A DNA stretch of 11,319 nucleotides from Bacteroidota bacterium. Its GTDB lineage: Bacteria > Bacteroidota > Bacteroidia > Chitinophagales > Chitinophagaceae. Location of the stretch: contig JAGWTK010000096.1 of NCBI GenBank assembly GCA_028876035.1, forward strand, positions 1 through 11,319, read 5' to 3'. The notes below the pieces were generated by a model. The model was not told the DNA's origin and searched no databases. It saw nothing but the letters and a program-made list of their open reading frames with translations. A program made the position numbers and the translations under genes. Of the stretch, positions 1 to 7,199 are shown in pieces (within the stretch, counting starts at the first letter, position 1; each line of letters starts with the position of its first letter).

Positions 1-2
1 TA

Positions 3-62
3 TTCAGTCATGGACAGCGAACTTATGTAAACGAAATTTACAGGGCTCTGCCCGAAGAGTAA
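3..62 (+). CDS. Probable 3' end of an upstream gene (partial)
   Basis: One plus-strand frame is open from the window edge to a TAA at 60-62 and reads as 19 residues ending YRALPEE. Composition and codon choice look like a normal protein C-terminus; the other frame checked (from base 1) meets a stop at 28-30. The stretch is too short to assign to a family. It lies upstream of, and in the same direction as, the four-gene cluster, so it may be an earlier member of that operon, separated from it by the repeat-filled spacer at 63-273. Confidence 0.4.
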   Translation, partial: FSHGQRTYVNEIYRALPEE

Positions 63-63
63 A

Positions 64-267
64 CTCTATGTGCCTCTATGTCTCTAAATATCTATGTGCT
101 AAAAAGGTTTAACCACATAGGGCCATAGTGACATAGAAACACATAGAAATTATTTTATAGAAGTGGTAGGCGTTGGGTTAACAGAATCCTCTTTCAGACG
201 CAACACTACTATGCAAAACACGAAGCTCTATGTGTACCTATGTCCCTAAATATCTATGTGCTAAAAA
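64..267. repeat. CTATGTG/CACATAG interspersed repeat, two direct copies flanking one inverted copy
   Basis: A 42-bp copy at 64-105 and another at 226-267 agree at 38 of 42 positions; both end in TCTATGTGCTAAAAA. Between them, 114-146 holds the inverse motif CACATAG several times. The segment 66-82 can pair with 130-146 with two mismatches, and 92-98 pairs perfectly with 114-120, giving a long imperfect hairpin with its loop near 99-113. The second direct copy stops 6 bp before the start codon of the isomerase gene and has no inverted partner of its own. This resembles REP-like intergenic elements; membership of a genome-wide family is inferred. Confidence 0.75.
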
Positions 268-273
268 AAATCT

Positions 274-1191
274 ATGGCGACCCGACGACAATTTATAGGA
301 CTTATGAACGCAGCACTACTAGCAAATTCTTTAGACAGCTTTGCTGCGCAGGCAGCAAGTGACGAAACCAGCCCGAAGGGCTTTGAACTAACCATCATGG
401 CTACCAACTGGGGCTTCGACGGAACCATCGCCCAGTTCTGCGAGAAAGCGAAAAAACAAGGCTACGATGGCATTGAACTATGGTGGCCGATGGAAAAAAA
501 AGATCAGGACGATCTGTTCGCTGCGCTTAAGGCGACTGGATTACAGGTGGGTTTTCTCTGCGGTGGTTCGCAATCGGACCCGGTGGCGCACCTGGAGTCA
601 TTCAAAAAGATGATCAACGCGGCAGTGAAAGCACCGCAACGGCCCCTGTATATTAATTGTCATTCCGGCCGGGATTATTTTACCTACGAGCAAAACAAGC
701 TGTTTATTGATCATACCACGCAGTTGCACCAGCAAACTGGTATCACCATCTGCCATGAAAGCCATCGCTCACGCATGTTGTTTGCCGCGCATGTGGCCAG
801 GAATTTTATAGAGAAGAATGAAGCACTGAAGCTCACGCTGGATATATCGCACTGGTGCAATGTGCACGAAAGCCTGTTGCAGGATCAGCAGGAAACGGTG
901 GCCCTCGCTTTGTCGCGAGTCGAACATATTCATGCAAGGGTTGGCCATCCGGAAGGTCCGCAGGTAAATGATCCACGCGCGCCCGAATGGAACAATGCGC
1001 TGCAGGCACATTTCAATTGGTGGGATACGGTAATAGCGAGAAAGAAAAAGGAAGGCGGAAGAATGACGATATTGACAGAGTTTGGTCCGCCCGACTATAT
1101 GCCTACTTTGCCGTATACCCGTCAACCGGTGGCGGATCAATGGGCGATCAACGCGCATATGATGGAGGTTCTCAGAAAACGGTATGCCTGA
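274..1191 (+). CDS. Tat-exported TIM-barrel sugar isomerase/epimerase-like protein
   Basis: Protein of 305 aa. The N-terminus (MATRRQFIGL, then a hydrophobic stretch and AAQAAS near residue 28) fits a twin-arginine signal peptide, so the enzyme probably folds before export to the periplasm. The rest matches the xylose isomerase-like TIM-barrel superfamily (AP_endonuc_2): GYDGIELWW at 63-71, and candidate metal or substrate residues E162 in CHESHR, D190 and H193 in LDISHW, H218 and H220 in HIHARVGHP, and E269 in LTEFGPP. Such enzymes isomerise or epimerise sugars or keto-sugars, and in Bacteroidota they often lie near Gfo/Idh/MocA genes. The substrate is unknown. The start is fixed by the Tat motif directly after the ATG. 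Next gene begins 63 bp downstream. Confidence 0.88.
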   Translation: MATRRQFIGLMNAALLANSLDSFAAQAASDETSPKGFELTIMATNWGFDGTIAQFCEKAKKQGYDGIELWWPMEKKDQDDLFAALKATGLQVGFLCGGSQSDPVAHLESFKKMINAAVKAPQRPLYINCHSGRDYFTYEQNKLFIDHTTQLHQQTGITICHESHRSRMLFAAHVARNFIEKNEALKLTLDISHWCNVHESLLQDQQETVALALSRVEHIHARVGHPEGPQVNDPRAPEWNNALQAHFNWWDTVIARKKKEGGRMTILTEFGPPDYMPTLPYTRQPVADQWAINAHMMEVLRKRYA

Positions 1192-1254
1192 TAACCCAAT
1201 AACCAAACCCAAACCACTGGCCGGACAATTTCAAGACTGGTCCGACGAACGATT

Positions 1255-2646
1255 ATGATCCAATTCATCGCCCGACTCCATCCCGCTCTCGTGCACTTAC
1301 CCATTGGGATACTGCTGATCGCTTGTGTTTTGCGCTTGCTCTCGCTCCGTGCAAAATATACATCGCTCCAGGCGGCTGTATCGTTCACCGTTTTTTGGGG
1401 GATGGTTGCTGCGGTGCTTTCCTGTATCACCGGCTACCTTTTGTCGCAGTCGGGTGAATACGATGAAACCCTGGTGGGTCAACACCAATGGCTGGGCATC
1501 ATCACCGCTTCTCTTGCTTTGCTATTTTATGTTTCACTAAAGATCAAACGAAGACTGGCATTTCCCTGGGCGATGCCAGCGGGTATTATATTGCTGGTAT
1601 CGATCACCGGTCACCTCGGTGGTTCGCTTACCCATGGCAGTGATTACCTCAGTGCTGCGTTTGAATCAGCCGGAACTGATACTGTGGCAAAGGCAAAGGT
1701 AATTCCGAATGTGCAGGAGGCAATCTTATATGCCGATATCGTACAGCCCATCCTGCAACAACGCTGTTATAGTTGTCATGGTGCGGCTAAACAAAAAGGT
1801 AAACTACGAATGGACCAGCCCGACCTGCTCATGAAAGGTGGAAAGGATGGTGCGATCATTGAACCGGGTAAGGCAGATGCGAGTGAAATGATCAAACGCA
1901 TCCTGCTGGAAAAATCCGATGAACACCATATGCCGCCCAAAGAGAAACCACAACTTTCTTCGAAGGATATCGCGATACTGCATTGGTGGATAGCGTCTGG
2001 CGCTGCATTCGATAAAAAGACCAAGGAGATTCCTCAGCCCGATAAGATCAAGGCCTTTCTTGCTTCTTACCAGCAGCGCGAGGATAAAACGCCGGTGCGT
2101 GCGCCGCTTGCGCCGGTAGATGCTGCCGATCCGAAGGCCATACAAGCGCTGCAGGCGATGGGTGTGGCGGTTGTCCCCATAGCGGCCAATGCGAACTACC
2201 TTTCCCTTAATGCCATTACGGCGAAGCTGGATGATAAAAATGTATCGCTGTTATTGCCATTGAAAAAGCAATTGTTACAGGTTGATCTTTCAGAAAAGAA
2301 AATAACCGATGCATCATTGAATACAATCGGGCAATTGTCGGCAGTAGAAACCTTGCAGCTTGACAGTACCTTAATCTCCGACAAGGGATTGGCGCAACTC
2401 GCTACGCTTACCAATCTGCGTTCTTTGCACCTGACGGGCACCAATTTGTCATTGGCAGGGTTGCAATCATTGTCGGCTCTGCATAACCTCAAGAATATCT
2501 ACCTCTATCATTCAGCCGTAAAAAGCAGCGATTACCCGGCATTGAAAAAGTTATTTCCATCTGCCAATATAGATACCGGCAATTACCAGGTGCCCTTATT
2601 CGAAACTGATACCATGCTTGTTAAGCCACCCAAAAGACCCGCATGA
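1255..2646 (+). CDS. Membrane DUF2231-cytochrome c (planctomycete type)-LRR protein
   Basis: Protein of 463 aa with three parts. Residues 1-125 form a four-helix membrane domain of the DUF2231 type (HPALVHLPIGILL at 9-21; further helices about 42-63, 79-95 and 105-122). Residues 155-255 form a cytochrome c domain of the planctomycete PSCyt1 type, with a haem site CYSCH at 171-175 and a likely Met ligand at M226 (HHMPP). Residues 313-435 hold five leucine-rich units, the last four exactly 24 residues long (340, 364, 388, 412), of the LxLxxTxIS type. The haem and LRR parts should face the periplasm. A role in moving electrons from a periplasmic oxidation step is an inference. The stop overlaps the next start (ATGA at 2643-2646), so the two are probably translationally coupled. 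Confidence 0.87.
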   Translation: MIQFIARLHPALVHLPIGILLIACVLRLLSLRAKYTSLQAAVSFTVFWGMVAAVLSCITGYLLSQSGEYDETLVGQHQWLGIITASLALLFYVSLKIKRRLAFPWAMPAGIILLVSITGHLGGSLTHGSDYLSAAFESAGTDTVAKAKVIPNVQEAILYADIVQPILQQRCYSCHGAAKQKGKLRMDQPDLLMKGGKDGAIIEPGKADASEMIKRILLEKSDEHHMPPKEKPQLSSKDIAILHWWIASGAAFDKKTKEIPQPDKIKAFLASYQQREDKTPVRAPLAPVDAADPKAIQALQAMGVAVVPIAANANYLSLNAITAKLDDKNVSLLLPLKKQLLQVDLSEKKITDASLNTIGQLSAVETLQLDSTLISDKGLAQLATLTNLRSLHLTGTNLSLAGLQSLSALHNLKNIYLYHSAVKSSDYPALKKLFPSANIDTGNYQVPLFETDTMLVKPPKRPA

Positions 2647-4889
2647 AGCCATTTTTCTTTTTGTTGATGTTATTGTTCGTCGCAGGGACAATGCAGTCGC
2701 AGCCCCGCGCGCAACATAACCTGGTATTCGATTCACTCGCTACCCGCTGGGATGAAGCCATGCCTATGGGCAATGGATGGCTGGGTGCATTGGTATGGAA
2801 GAAAGACAATGCGATTCGGATCAGTTTGGACAGAATTGATCTCTGGGACGAGCGACCCATGAAGGATATCGATAAGCTTCATTTTAAGTGGGTGCAGGAG
2901 AAAGTGCGTTTGAACCAATACGATTCTGTGCAGCGGCTCGGCGATGCCTCCTACGAACAAAACGCCGCACCCACCAAAATCCCCGGTGCCGCCATCGAAT
3001 TTGACGCGGCGCTGTTGGGTAAATGTGTTTCCAATGTGCTGGACATTACAACCGGACTGAACACCGTTCGCTTCACAACGGGAACGGTTATGCGCAGTTA
3101 TGTGCACGCTACACGCATGCAAGGATCGGTGCTGTTTGAAAACCTGCCTGACAATAAAATGGTAGCGCCGGTCTTGATCGTGCCGCCTTATCATACCGGT
3201 AGGGCCGGACAGATGGGCAGCAGTACAGAAGGGCAAGGCCTGGAAAGATTGGGCTATCCTGCGGGTGTTCTCACGAAGAAGAATGGATCGATACGGTATC
3301 ACCAGGATGGATGGAACGGATTTTATTATGAAGTGTTGGTGGAATATTTAACCTTGCCTGCGGGAAAGCTGGCGGTGAACTGGACCATCAGCGTGAAAAA
3401 GCCGGCGGTACTGGCGATTCAAAAGAATTGTTTTGCGCCGGGTGCTATTTGGGAGGAGCATGCCCGTTGGTGGAAAAATTATTGGTCGAAGTCATCGATC
3501 ACAATTCCTGATACACTTGTGGAAAAGCAGTATTATCTCGAGATGTACAAATTCGGATCGGTGGCCAGGGAGAACACACCGCCGATATCGTTGCAAGCCG
3601 TATGGACCGCCGATAACGGTAATTTGCCACCCTGGAAAGGCGACTACCACCACGATCTGAATACGCAATTAAGTTATTGGCCGGGATACAGCGGCAATCA
3701 TACTGACCTAACGTCGTCCTATACCAATTGGCTCTGGAAGATTCGGGCCGTGAATCGTCGTTGGACAAAACATTATTTTGGGACAGCCGGTTTGAACGTG
3801 CCGGGAGTCACCACACTCAGCGGAACAGAAATGGGTGGATGGGTGCAGTATTCGATGAGTCCGACTACGGTTGCCTGGCTGGCCCAGCATTTCTACTGGC
3901 AATGGCGCTATACAGGGGATAGCGCCTTCTTGAAGCAGAGATTGATACCTTATTTTCGCGAAGCGGCGATTTTTCTTGAGTCGATCATGAAGAAGGTAAA
4001 TGGAAAGCTTCAGTTGCCCCTGAGTTCGAGTCCGGAGTACCACGACAATACCATCCGCGCCTGGTTCCCCGCTTTCACCAATTATGATTTGGCACTCGTT
4101 CGGAACTTTTACCAGGAAGCGATCGAGTGTTCCGATGTAAAATCGTCTAGTCATTACCGTGAGGTGTTGACCCACTTGCCGGATTTTGATATCAACCAAA
4201 CCGGGCTTACCATCGCACCGGGGCAGGACCTGGAAGAATCGCACCGGCACCATGCACAGTTGATGGCCATCTACCCATTGGGTTTGTTAACGCCGGATAA
4301 CAATGATCAAAAAGAAATTATCAACCGCTCGCTGCGCTGGCTGGAGCAGAAGGGTACGCGCAATTGGTGTGGTTATTCGTTTAGCTGGACTGCTTGCTTG
4401 TATGCGCGTGCCCGCCAGGCCGACAGCGCAGCCCGCATGCTCAGCATTTTTGCCAGCAATTTCTGTTCTTCCAATAGTTTTCATTTGAATGGGGATCAGC
4501 GGGGCGGACAATACTCTTCGTTTACTTACCGGCCATTTACGCTCGAAGGTAATTTTGCGTTTGCACAAGGTCTGCATGAAATGCTGCTGCAGTCTTACCA
4601 GGGATATGTTGAAGTGTTTCCATCTACTCCAGTAAGCTGGAAGGATATCGGTTTCCGGCATTTGCTCGCGGAAGGTGCTTTCCTGGTGAGTGCAAACAAA
4701 TCAAACGGCGTTCCCGAATCAGTGGAAGTAACCGCACAACATGCAGGTACGCTTAAGATCAAACTGCCGTTCAAAACCTGGATTGCAAGGGGAGCCGACA
4801 GGAAACAATTTCTTCAAGTTCCAGGCAATGTGGTTGCCATACCTTTGAAAAAGGGACAAACCATTGTTTTTACCAATGGGTATGAATAA
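2643..4889 (+). CDS. Secreted glycoside hydrolase, GH95-like (alpha-L-fucosidase family, divergent)
   Basis: Protein of 748 aa with a Sec signal peptide (hydrophobic 4-15, cleavage about 19-24). The N-terminal beta domain carries AMPMGNGWLGALVW (39-52) and SLDRIDLWDERP (61-72), typical of GH95. The (alpha/alpha)6 catalytic part has the family landmarks NLPPWKGDYHHDLNTQLSYW (327-346), LSSSPEY (460-466), HRHHAQLMAIYP (534-545) and RPFTLEGNF (630-638), then a C-terminal beta domain. By recalled alignment with Bifidobacterium AfcA, E465 would be the general acid, but the usual Asn-x-Asn pair reads D338-L-N340, and the usual Asp of the QIDGN segment reads E635. Specificity may therefore differ from 1,2-alpha-L-fucosidase; L-galactosides or other sugars are possible. 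Length is normal to slightly short. It overlaps the cytochrome gene by 4 bp and precedes the phosphoesterase by 11 bp. Confidence 0.85.
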   Translation: MKPFFFLLMLLFVAGTMQSQPRAQHNLVFDSLATRWDEAMPMGNGWLGALVWKKDNAIRISLDRIDLWDERPMKDIDKLHFKWVQEKVRLNQYDSVQRLGDASYEQNAAPTKIPGAAIEFDAALLGKCVSNVLDITTGLNTVRFTTGTVMRSYVHATRMQGSVLFENLPDNKMVAPVLIVPPYHTGRAGQMGSSTEGQGLERLGYPAGVLTKKNGSIRYHQDGWNGFYYEVLVEYLTLPAGKLAVNWTISVKKPAVLAIQKNCFAPGAIWEEHARWWKNYWSKSSITIPDTLVEKQYYLEMYKFGSVARENTPPISLQAVWTADNGNLPPWKGDYHHDLNTQLSYWPGYSGNHTDLTSSYTNWLWKIRAVNRRWTKHYFGTAGLNVPGVTTLSGTEMGGWVQYSMSPTTVAWLAQHFYWQWRYTGDSAFLKQRLIPYFREAAIFLESIMKKVNGKLQLPLSSSPEYHDNTIRAWFPAFTNYDLALVRNFYQEAIECSDVKSSSHYREVLTHLPDFDINQTGLTIAPGQDLEESHRHHAQLMAIYPLGLLTPDNNDQKEIINRSLRWLEQKGTRNWCGYSFSWTACLYARARQADSAARMLSIFASNFCSSNSFHLNGDQRGGQYSSFTYRPFTLEGNFAFAQGLHEMLLQSYQGYVEVFPSTPVSWKDIGFRHLLAEGAFLVSANKSNGVPESVEVTAQHAGTLKIKLPFKTWIARGADRKQFLQVPGNVVAIPLKKGQTIVFTNGYE

Positions 4890-4900
4890 ATGAAGTTGGT

Positions 4901-5731
4901 ATGAAAAGAAGATCGTTTATCAAAACCGGGCTAACGGCTGCGTGGATCTTAAGCGGACATGAGTGGGTCAAAGCATCGATGTTGACGCACGAAGTTTCGA
5001 CCAGCAAAAAGCGCGGACTGCGGTTTGCGGTGGCGTCCGACGGTCACTATGGTGAGCCGAATACCACTTCTGCAGAAAACTTCGCCAACCTGGTACAGCA
5101 TGTGAATGAAGAACACGGGCGACGCAAATTCGATTTCTGTATGATCAATGGTGATATTGTCCATAATGAAAAGGAATTCTATACGCCCGCTAAAGCCGCG
5201 CTCGATAAACTGGCCATGCCCTATTATGTTAGTCAGGGCAATCACGACCGGGTAACACCAGATGAATGGCAGTCGATCTGGAACATGCCCGTTAACCATG
5301 ATTTTCGGATAAGAAAGAATGGATTTCTGGTCGGTACCACCTCCGATGTGAAAGGGGAGTATCATTGTCCGGACCTGGATTGGATGCGCTCCGCCCTGGA
5401 AAAGCACAAGGAGCAGGAACATGTGTTTATATTCTTACATATCAACCCGGTGAAACAAACCAAGGGGGCAGTGGATTGTCCGGAGTTAACGAACCTCCTT
5501 AAGCAGTATAGAAATGTAAAAGCCGTATTCGATGGTCACGATCACGATCAGGACGATGTGAAAGTAAAAGACGGTATTCCCTTTATTTTCGACGGACATT
5601 TTGGGGGAAGCTGGGGAACTGCGTATAAGGGTTACCGGGTGGTAGAGACGATGGAGGATGGGAGACTTGTTACGTACATGATGAACCCTACAGTTAAGCT
5701 GGATGCGTATGATTTAGGATATAAGATGTAA
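4901..5731 (+). CDS. Tat-exported calcineurin-like metallophosphoesterase
   Basis: Protein of 276 aa. MKRRSFIKTG is a near-ideal Tat motif (RRxFxK), followed by a short hydrophobic segment, so periplasmic location is likely. All metallophosphoesterase motifs are present in order: D47 and H49 (ASDGHYG), NGD at 83-85, GNHD at 113-116, H180 (FLHINP) and GHDHD at 212-216 with H213 and H215. The family hydrolyses phosphomonoesters or diesters with two metal ions; the substrate here is unknown, and a sugar phosphate or phosphorylated glycan fits the neighbours. It starts 11 bp after the glycosidase stop and is the last gene of the plus-strand cluster. Oddly, the final codons (DLGYKM and the stop) are themselves part of a 7-bp GATATAA-type tandem array that continues downstream. 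Confidence 0.88.
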   Translation: MKRRSFIKTGLTAAWILSGHEWVKASMLTHEVSTSKKRGLRFAVASDGHYGEPNTTSAENFANLVQHVNEEHGRRKFDFCMINGDIVHNEKEFYTPAKAALDKLAMPYYVSQGNHDRVTPDEWQSIWNMPVNHDFRIRKNGFLVGTTSDVKGEYHCPDLDWMRSALEKHKEQEHVFIFLHINPVKQTKGAVDCPELTNLLKQYRNVKAVFDGHDHDQDDVKVKDGIPFIFDGHFGGSWGTAYKGYRVVETMEDGRLVTYMMNPTVKLDAYDLGYKM

Positions 5732-5760
5732 GATATTTTGATATAAGATATTGGATCATC
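5711..5760. repeat. Heptamer tandem array, GATATAA type, crossing a stop codon
   Basis: Seven units beginning GAT follow each other: GATTTAG, GATATAA, GATGTAA, GATATTT (plus one extra T), GATATAA, GATATTG, GATCATC. The third unit contains the TAA stop (5729-5731) of the metallophosphoesterase, so the last residues of that protein are encoded by the array. Confidence 0.65.
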
Positions 5761-5793
5761 TTAGCCGTGTGTTCCGACTCAATACAATTTCCT

Positions 5794-5827
5794 GATTTCT
5801 GGATTTTTTTGATTTTTTGGATTTGCG
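5794..5827. repeat. T-rich GATTT repeat tract
   Basis: Four consecutive units start with GATTT and are 8 or 9 bp long (5794, 5802, 5811, 5820). The tract lies between the convergent operons. It includes a run of seven T and one of six T but no preceding hairpin, so it is not a convincing intrinsic terminator. Confidence 0.5.
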
Positions 5828-5858
5828 TAAATCGCGGGATGCACCAGCATTCGGGAGC

Positions 5859-5900
5859 GTCTAAGTACTAAGTACTGAGTGCCCGGTACCAAATACCATA
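5859..5900. repeat. Heptamer tandem array, TACTAAG type
   Basis: Six in-phase 7-bp units on the plus strand: GTCTAAG, TACTAAG, TACTGAG, TGCCCGG, TACCAAA, TACCATA. The array ends 2 bp before the stop codon of the convergent enoyl-CoA hydratase gene. Its consensus is unrelated to the GATATAA array 100 bp away, although the period is the same. Confidence 0.65.
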
Positions 5901-5902
5901 CA

Positions 5903-6682
5903 TCACTTTCCCGTAAACACCGGCTTTCGTTTTTCGAGAAAAGCAGTCGTCCCTTCTTTGGCATCGGCAGTGTCGAACAAATCACCAAAGGCTTTGATTT
6001 CTTTTTGTAATCCGTCGGCATCCCCGTTGGAGGCAATATTCGTCAATTCGATCGCTTTTGCAATCGCCAGCGGTGCTTTGCTATTGATGGTTCTTAACAA
6101 AGTTCGCGTTTGTTCCAGCAATTGTTCCGGTGAGGTAACATAGTTGACGAGTCCGATCCGCAACGCTTCGGCAGCATCGATCATATTTCCGGAGAGTACC
6201 ATTTCCATTGCTTTGCCTTTTCCAACCAGTTTGGGCAAACGTTGGGTGCCGCCATAGCCTGGTATCAAACCAAGGTTTACTTCAGGCTGACCAAATTTTG
6301 CATTGTCGCTGCAAAGCCGGAAATGGCAGGCCATCGCGAGTTCGCAACCGCCACCGAGTGCAAAGCCGTTCACAGCAGCAATAATGGGTTTGGGACTATT
6401 TTCAATTTTATCAAACACATAGTCGTGTCCTTTTTTCGCTAGTGCCGAGCCAGCTTGGCTGTTGAGAGAACCGAACTCACTGATATCGGCGCCGGCTACA
6501 AATGCTTTCGGGCCACTGCCAGTGATGATGGCGCTTCTGATACTGGCATTGCTGTACACTTCGTTCAAAACCGTTGACAGTTCTTCGACGACGGTTTTGT
6601 TCAGCGCATTCAGTTTATCGGGGCGGTTAACGGTGATCGTGAGTATATTTTCTTCGAGGCTGGTGAGAATGGTCTGGTACAT
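5903..6682 (-). CDS. Enoyl-CoA hydratase/isomerase (crotonase family)
   Basis: Protein of 259 aa, the usual length for a single-domain crotonase. It hydrates trans-2-enoyl-CoA to 3-hydroxyacyl-CoA in fatty-acid or branched-chain amino-acid breakdown, in the cytoplasm. NRPDKLNALN at 19-28 and FVAGADISEF at 61-70 form the CoA and oxyanion-hole segments. GGGCELAMAC at 110-119 and GQPEVNLGLIPGYGGTQRL at 131-149 supply the two catalytic glutamates, E114 and E134. Keeping both favours hydratase over isomerase or hydrolase activity. The chain length of the substrate is not deducible. It follows the cobalamin-binding gene by 25 bp, which supports a shared acyl-CoA role, and it is the last gene of the minus-strand series. 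No Shine-Dalgarno sequence is visible; the region before the ATG is A/T-rich. Confidence 0.93.
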   Translation of the reverse strand: MYQTILTSLEENILTITVNRPDKLNALNKTVVEELSTVLNEVYSNASIRSAIITGSGPKAFVAGADISEFGSLNSQAGSALAKKGHDYVFDKIENSPKPIIAAVNGFALGGGCELAMACHFRLCSDNAKFGQPEVNLGLIPGYGGTQRLPKLVGKGKAMEMVLSGNMIDAAEALRIGLVNYVTSPEQLLEQTRTLLRTINSKAPLAIAKAIELTNIASNGDADGLQKEIKAFGDLFDTADAKEGTTAFLEKRKPVFTGK

Positions 6683-6707
6683 ACAAAAAATTTTGGGGGA
6701 TGGATTG

Positions 6708-7154
6708 TCAGGAGTTGCGGTGTTCGCTTACCCATGATTTGATATAATCAGCGATATCACCGGTAGGACTGCCCGGTGCAAAGAGTTTGCCGACGCCCAG
6801 TTCCTGTAATGCATTCATATCGTCATCGGGAATGATGCCGCCACCGGTGAGCAAAACATCGCTCATTTGTTTTTCTTTCATCAACTGCAGGATCTTGGGG
6901 AAGACCGTATTGTGGGCGCCGCTGAGAATACTGATGCCAATAGCATCTACATCTTCCTGCAGCGCTGCGTTGACTACCATTTCCGGTGTTTGGCGCAGAC
7001 CGGTGTAGATGACTTCCATACCGGCATCGCGCAGTGCAGCGGCGATGATCTTTGCACCGCGATCATGTCCGTCGAGTCCCACCTTGGCTACGAGTACGCG
7101 AATGGGACGATTGAGGGTGGCGTTGGTATTGTTATGGCCAGCAGCTTGGTTCAT
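6708..7154 (-). CDS. Stand-alone cobalamin-binding small subunit, methylmalonyl/isobutyryl-CoA mutase type
   Basis: A B12-binding Rossmann-like domain with almost nothing else, 148 aa from the chosen start. It has the base-off/His-on signature DGHDRG (His at residue 30), GISILSGAH for the second cobalamin contact, and TGGGIIPDDD for the nucleotide-tail pocket. This matches the C-terminal domain of methylmalonyl-CoA mutase, or the separate small subunits of isobutyryl-CoA mutase-type enzymes. It should bind adenosylcobalamin and pair with a large catalytic subunit, which is not in this window. The start was set at ATG 7154 because homologues begin only a few residues before RPIRVLVAKVGLDGHD and a weak -7-like TACCTTCG lies at 7167-7174. 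ATG at 7181 or TTG at 7190 would add 9 or 12 residues. It lies 45 bp after the GT39 stop. Confidence 0.88.
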   Translation of the reverse strand: MNQAAGHNNTNATLNRPIRVLVAKVGLDGHDRGAKIIAAALRDAGMEVIYTGLRQTPEMVVNAALQEDVDAIGISILSGAHNTVFPKILQLMKEKQMSDVLLTGGGIIPDDDMNALQELGVGKLFAPGSPTGDIADYIKSWVSEHRNS

Positions 7155-7199
7155 GCCGTTCTTTGATTCGAAGGTACGCATTGCCGGCAAATGCCGGTA

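Noticed and set aside
769..1212. Minus-strand reading frame of 147 codons
   Set aside because: It is wholly antisense to the clear isomerase gene and lacks family motifs.
5786..5842. Bidirectional terminator between the convergent operons
   Set aside because: T runs are present, but the only hairpin (GATTT/AAATC near 5820-5833) lies on the wrong side of them for the plus strand, and no T run follows it for the minus strand.
7188..7190. TTG as start of the cobalamin-binding protein
   Set aside because: Two ATG codons follow at 7181 and 7154, and the extra residues are outside the conserved domain.
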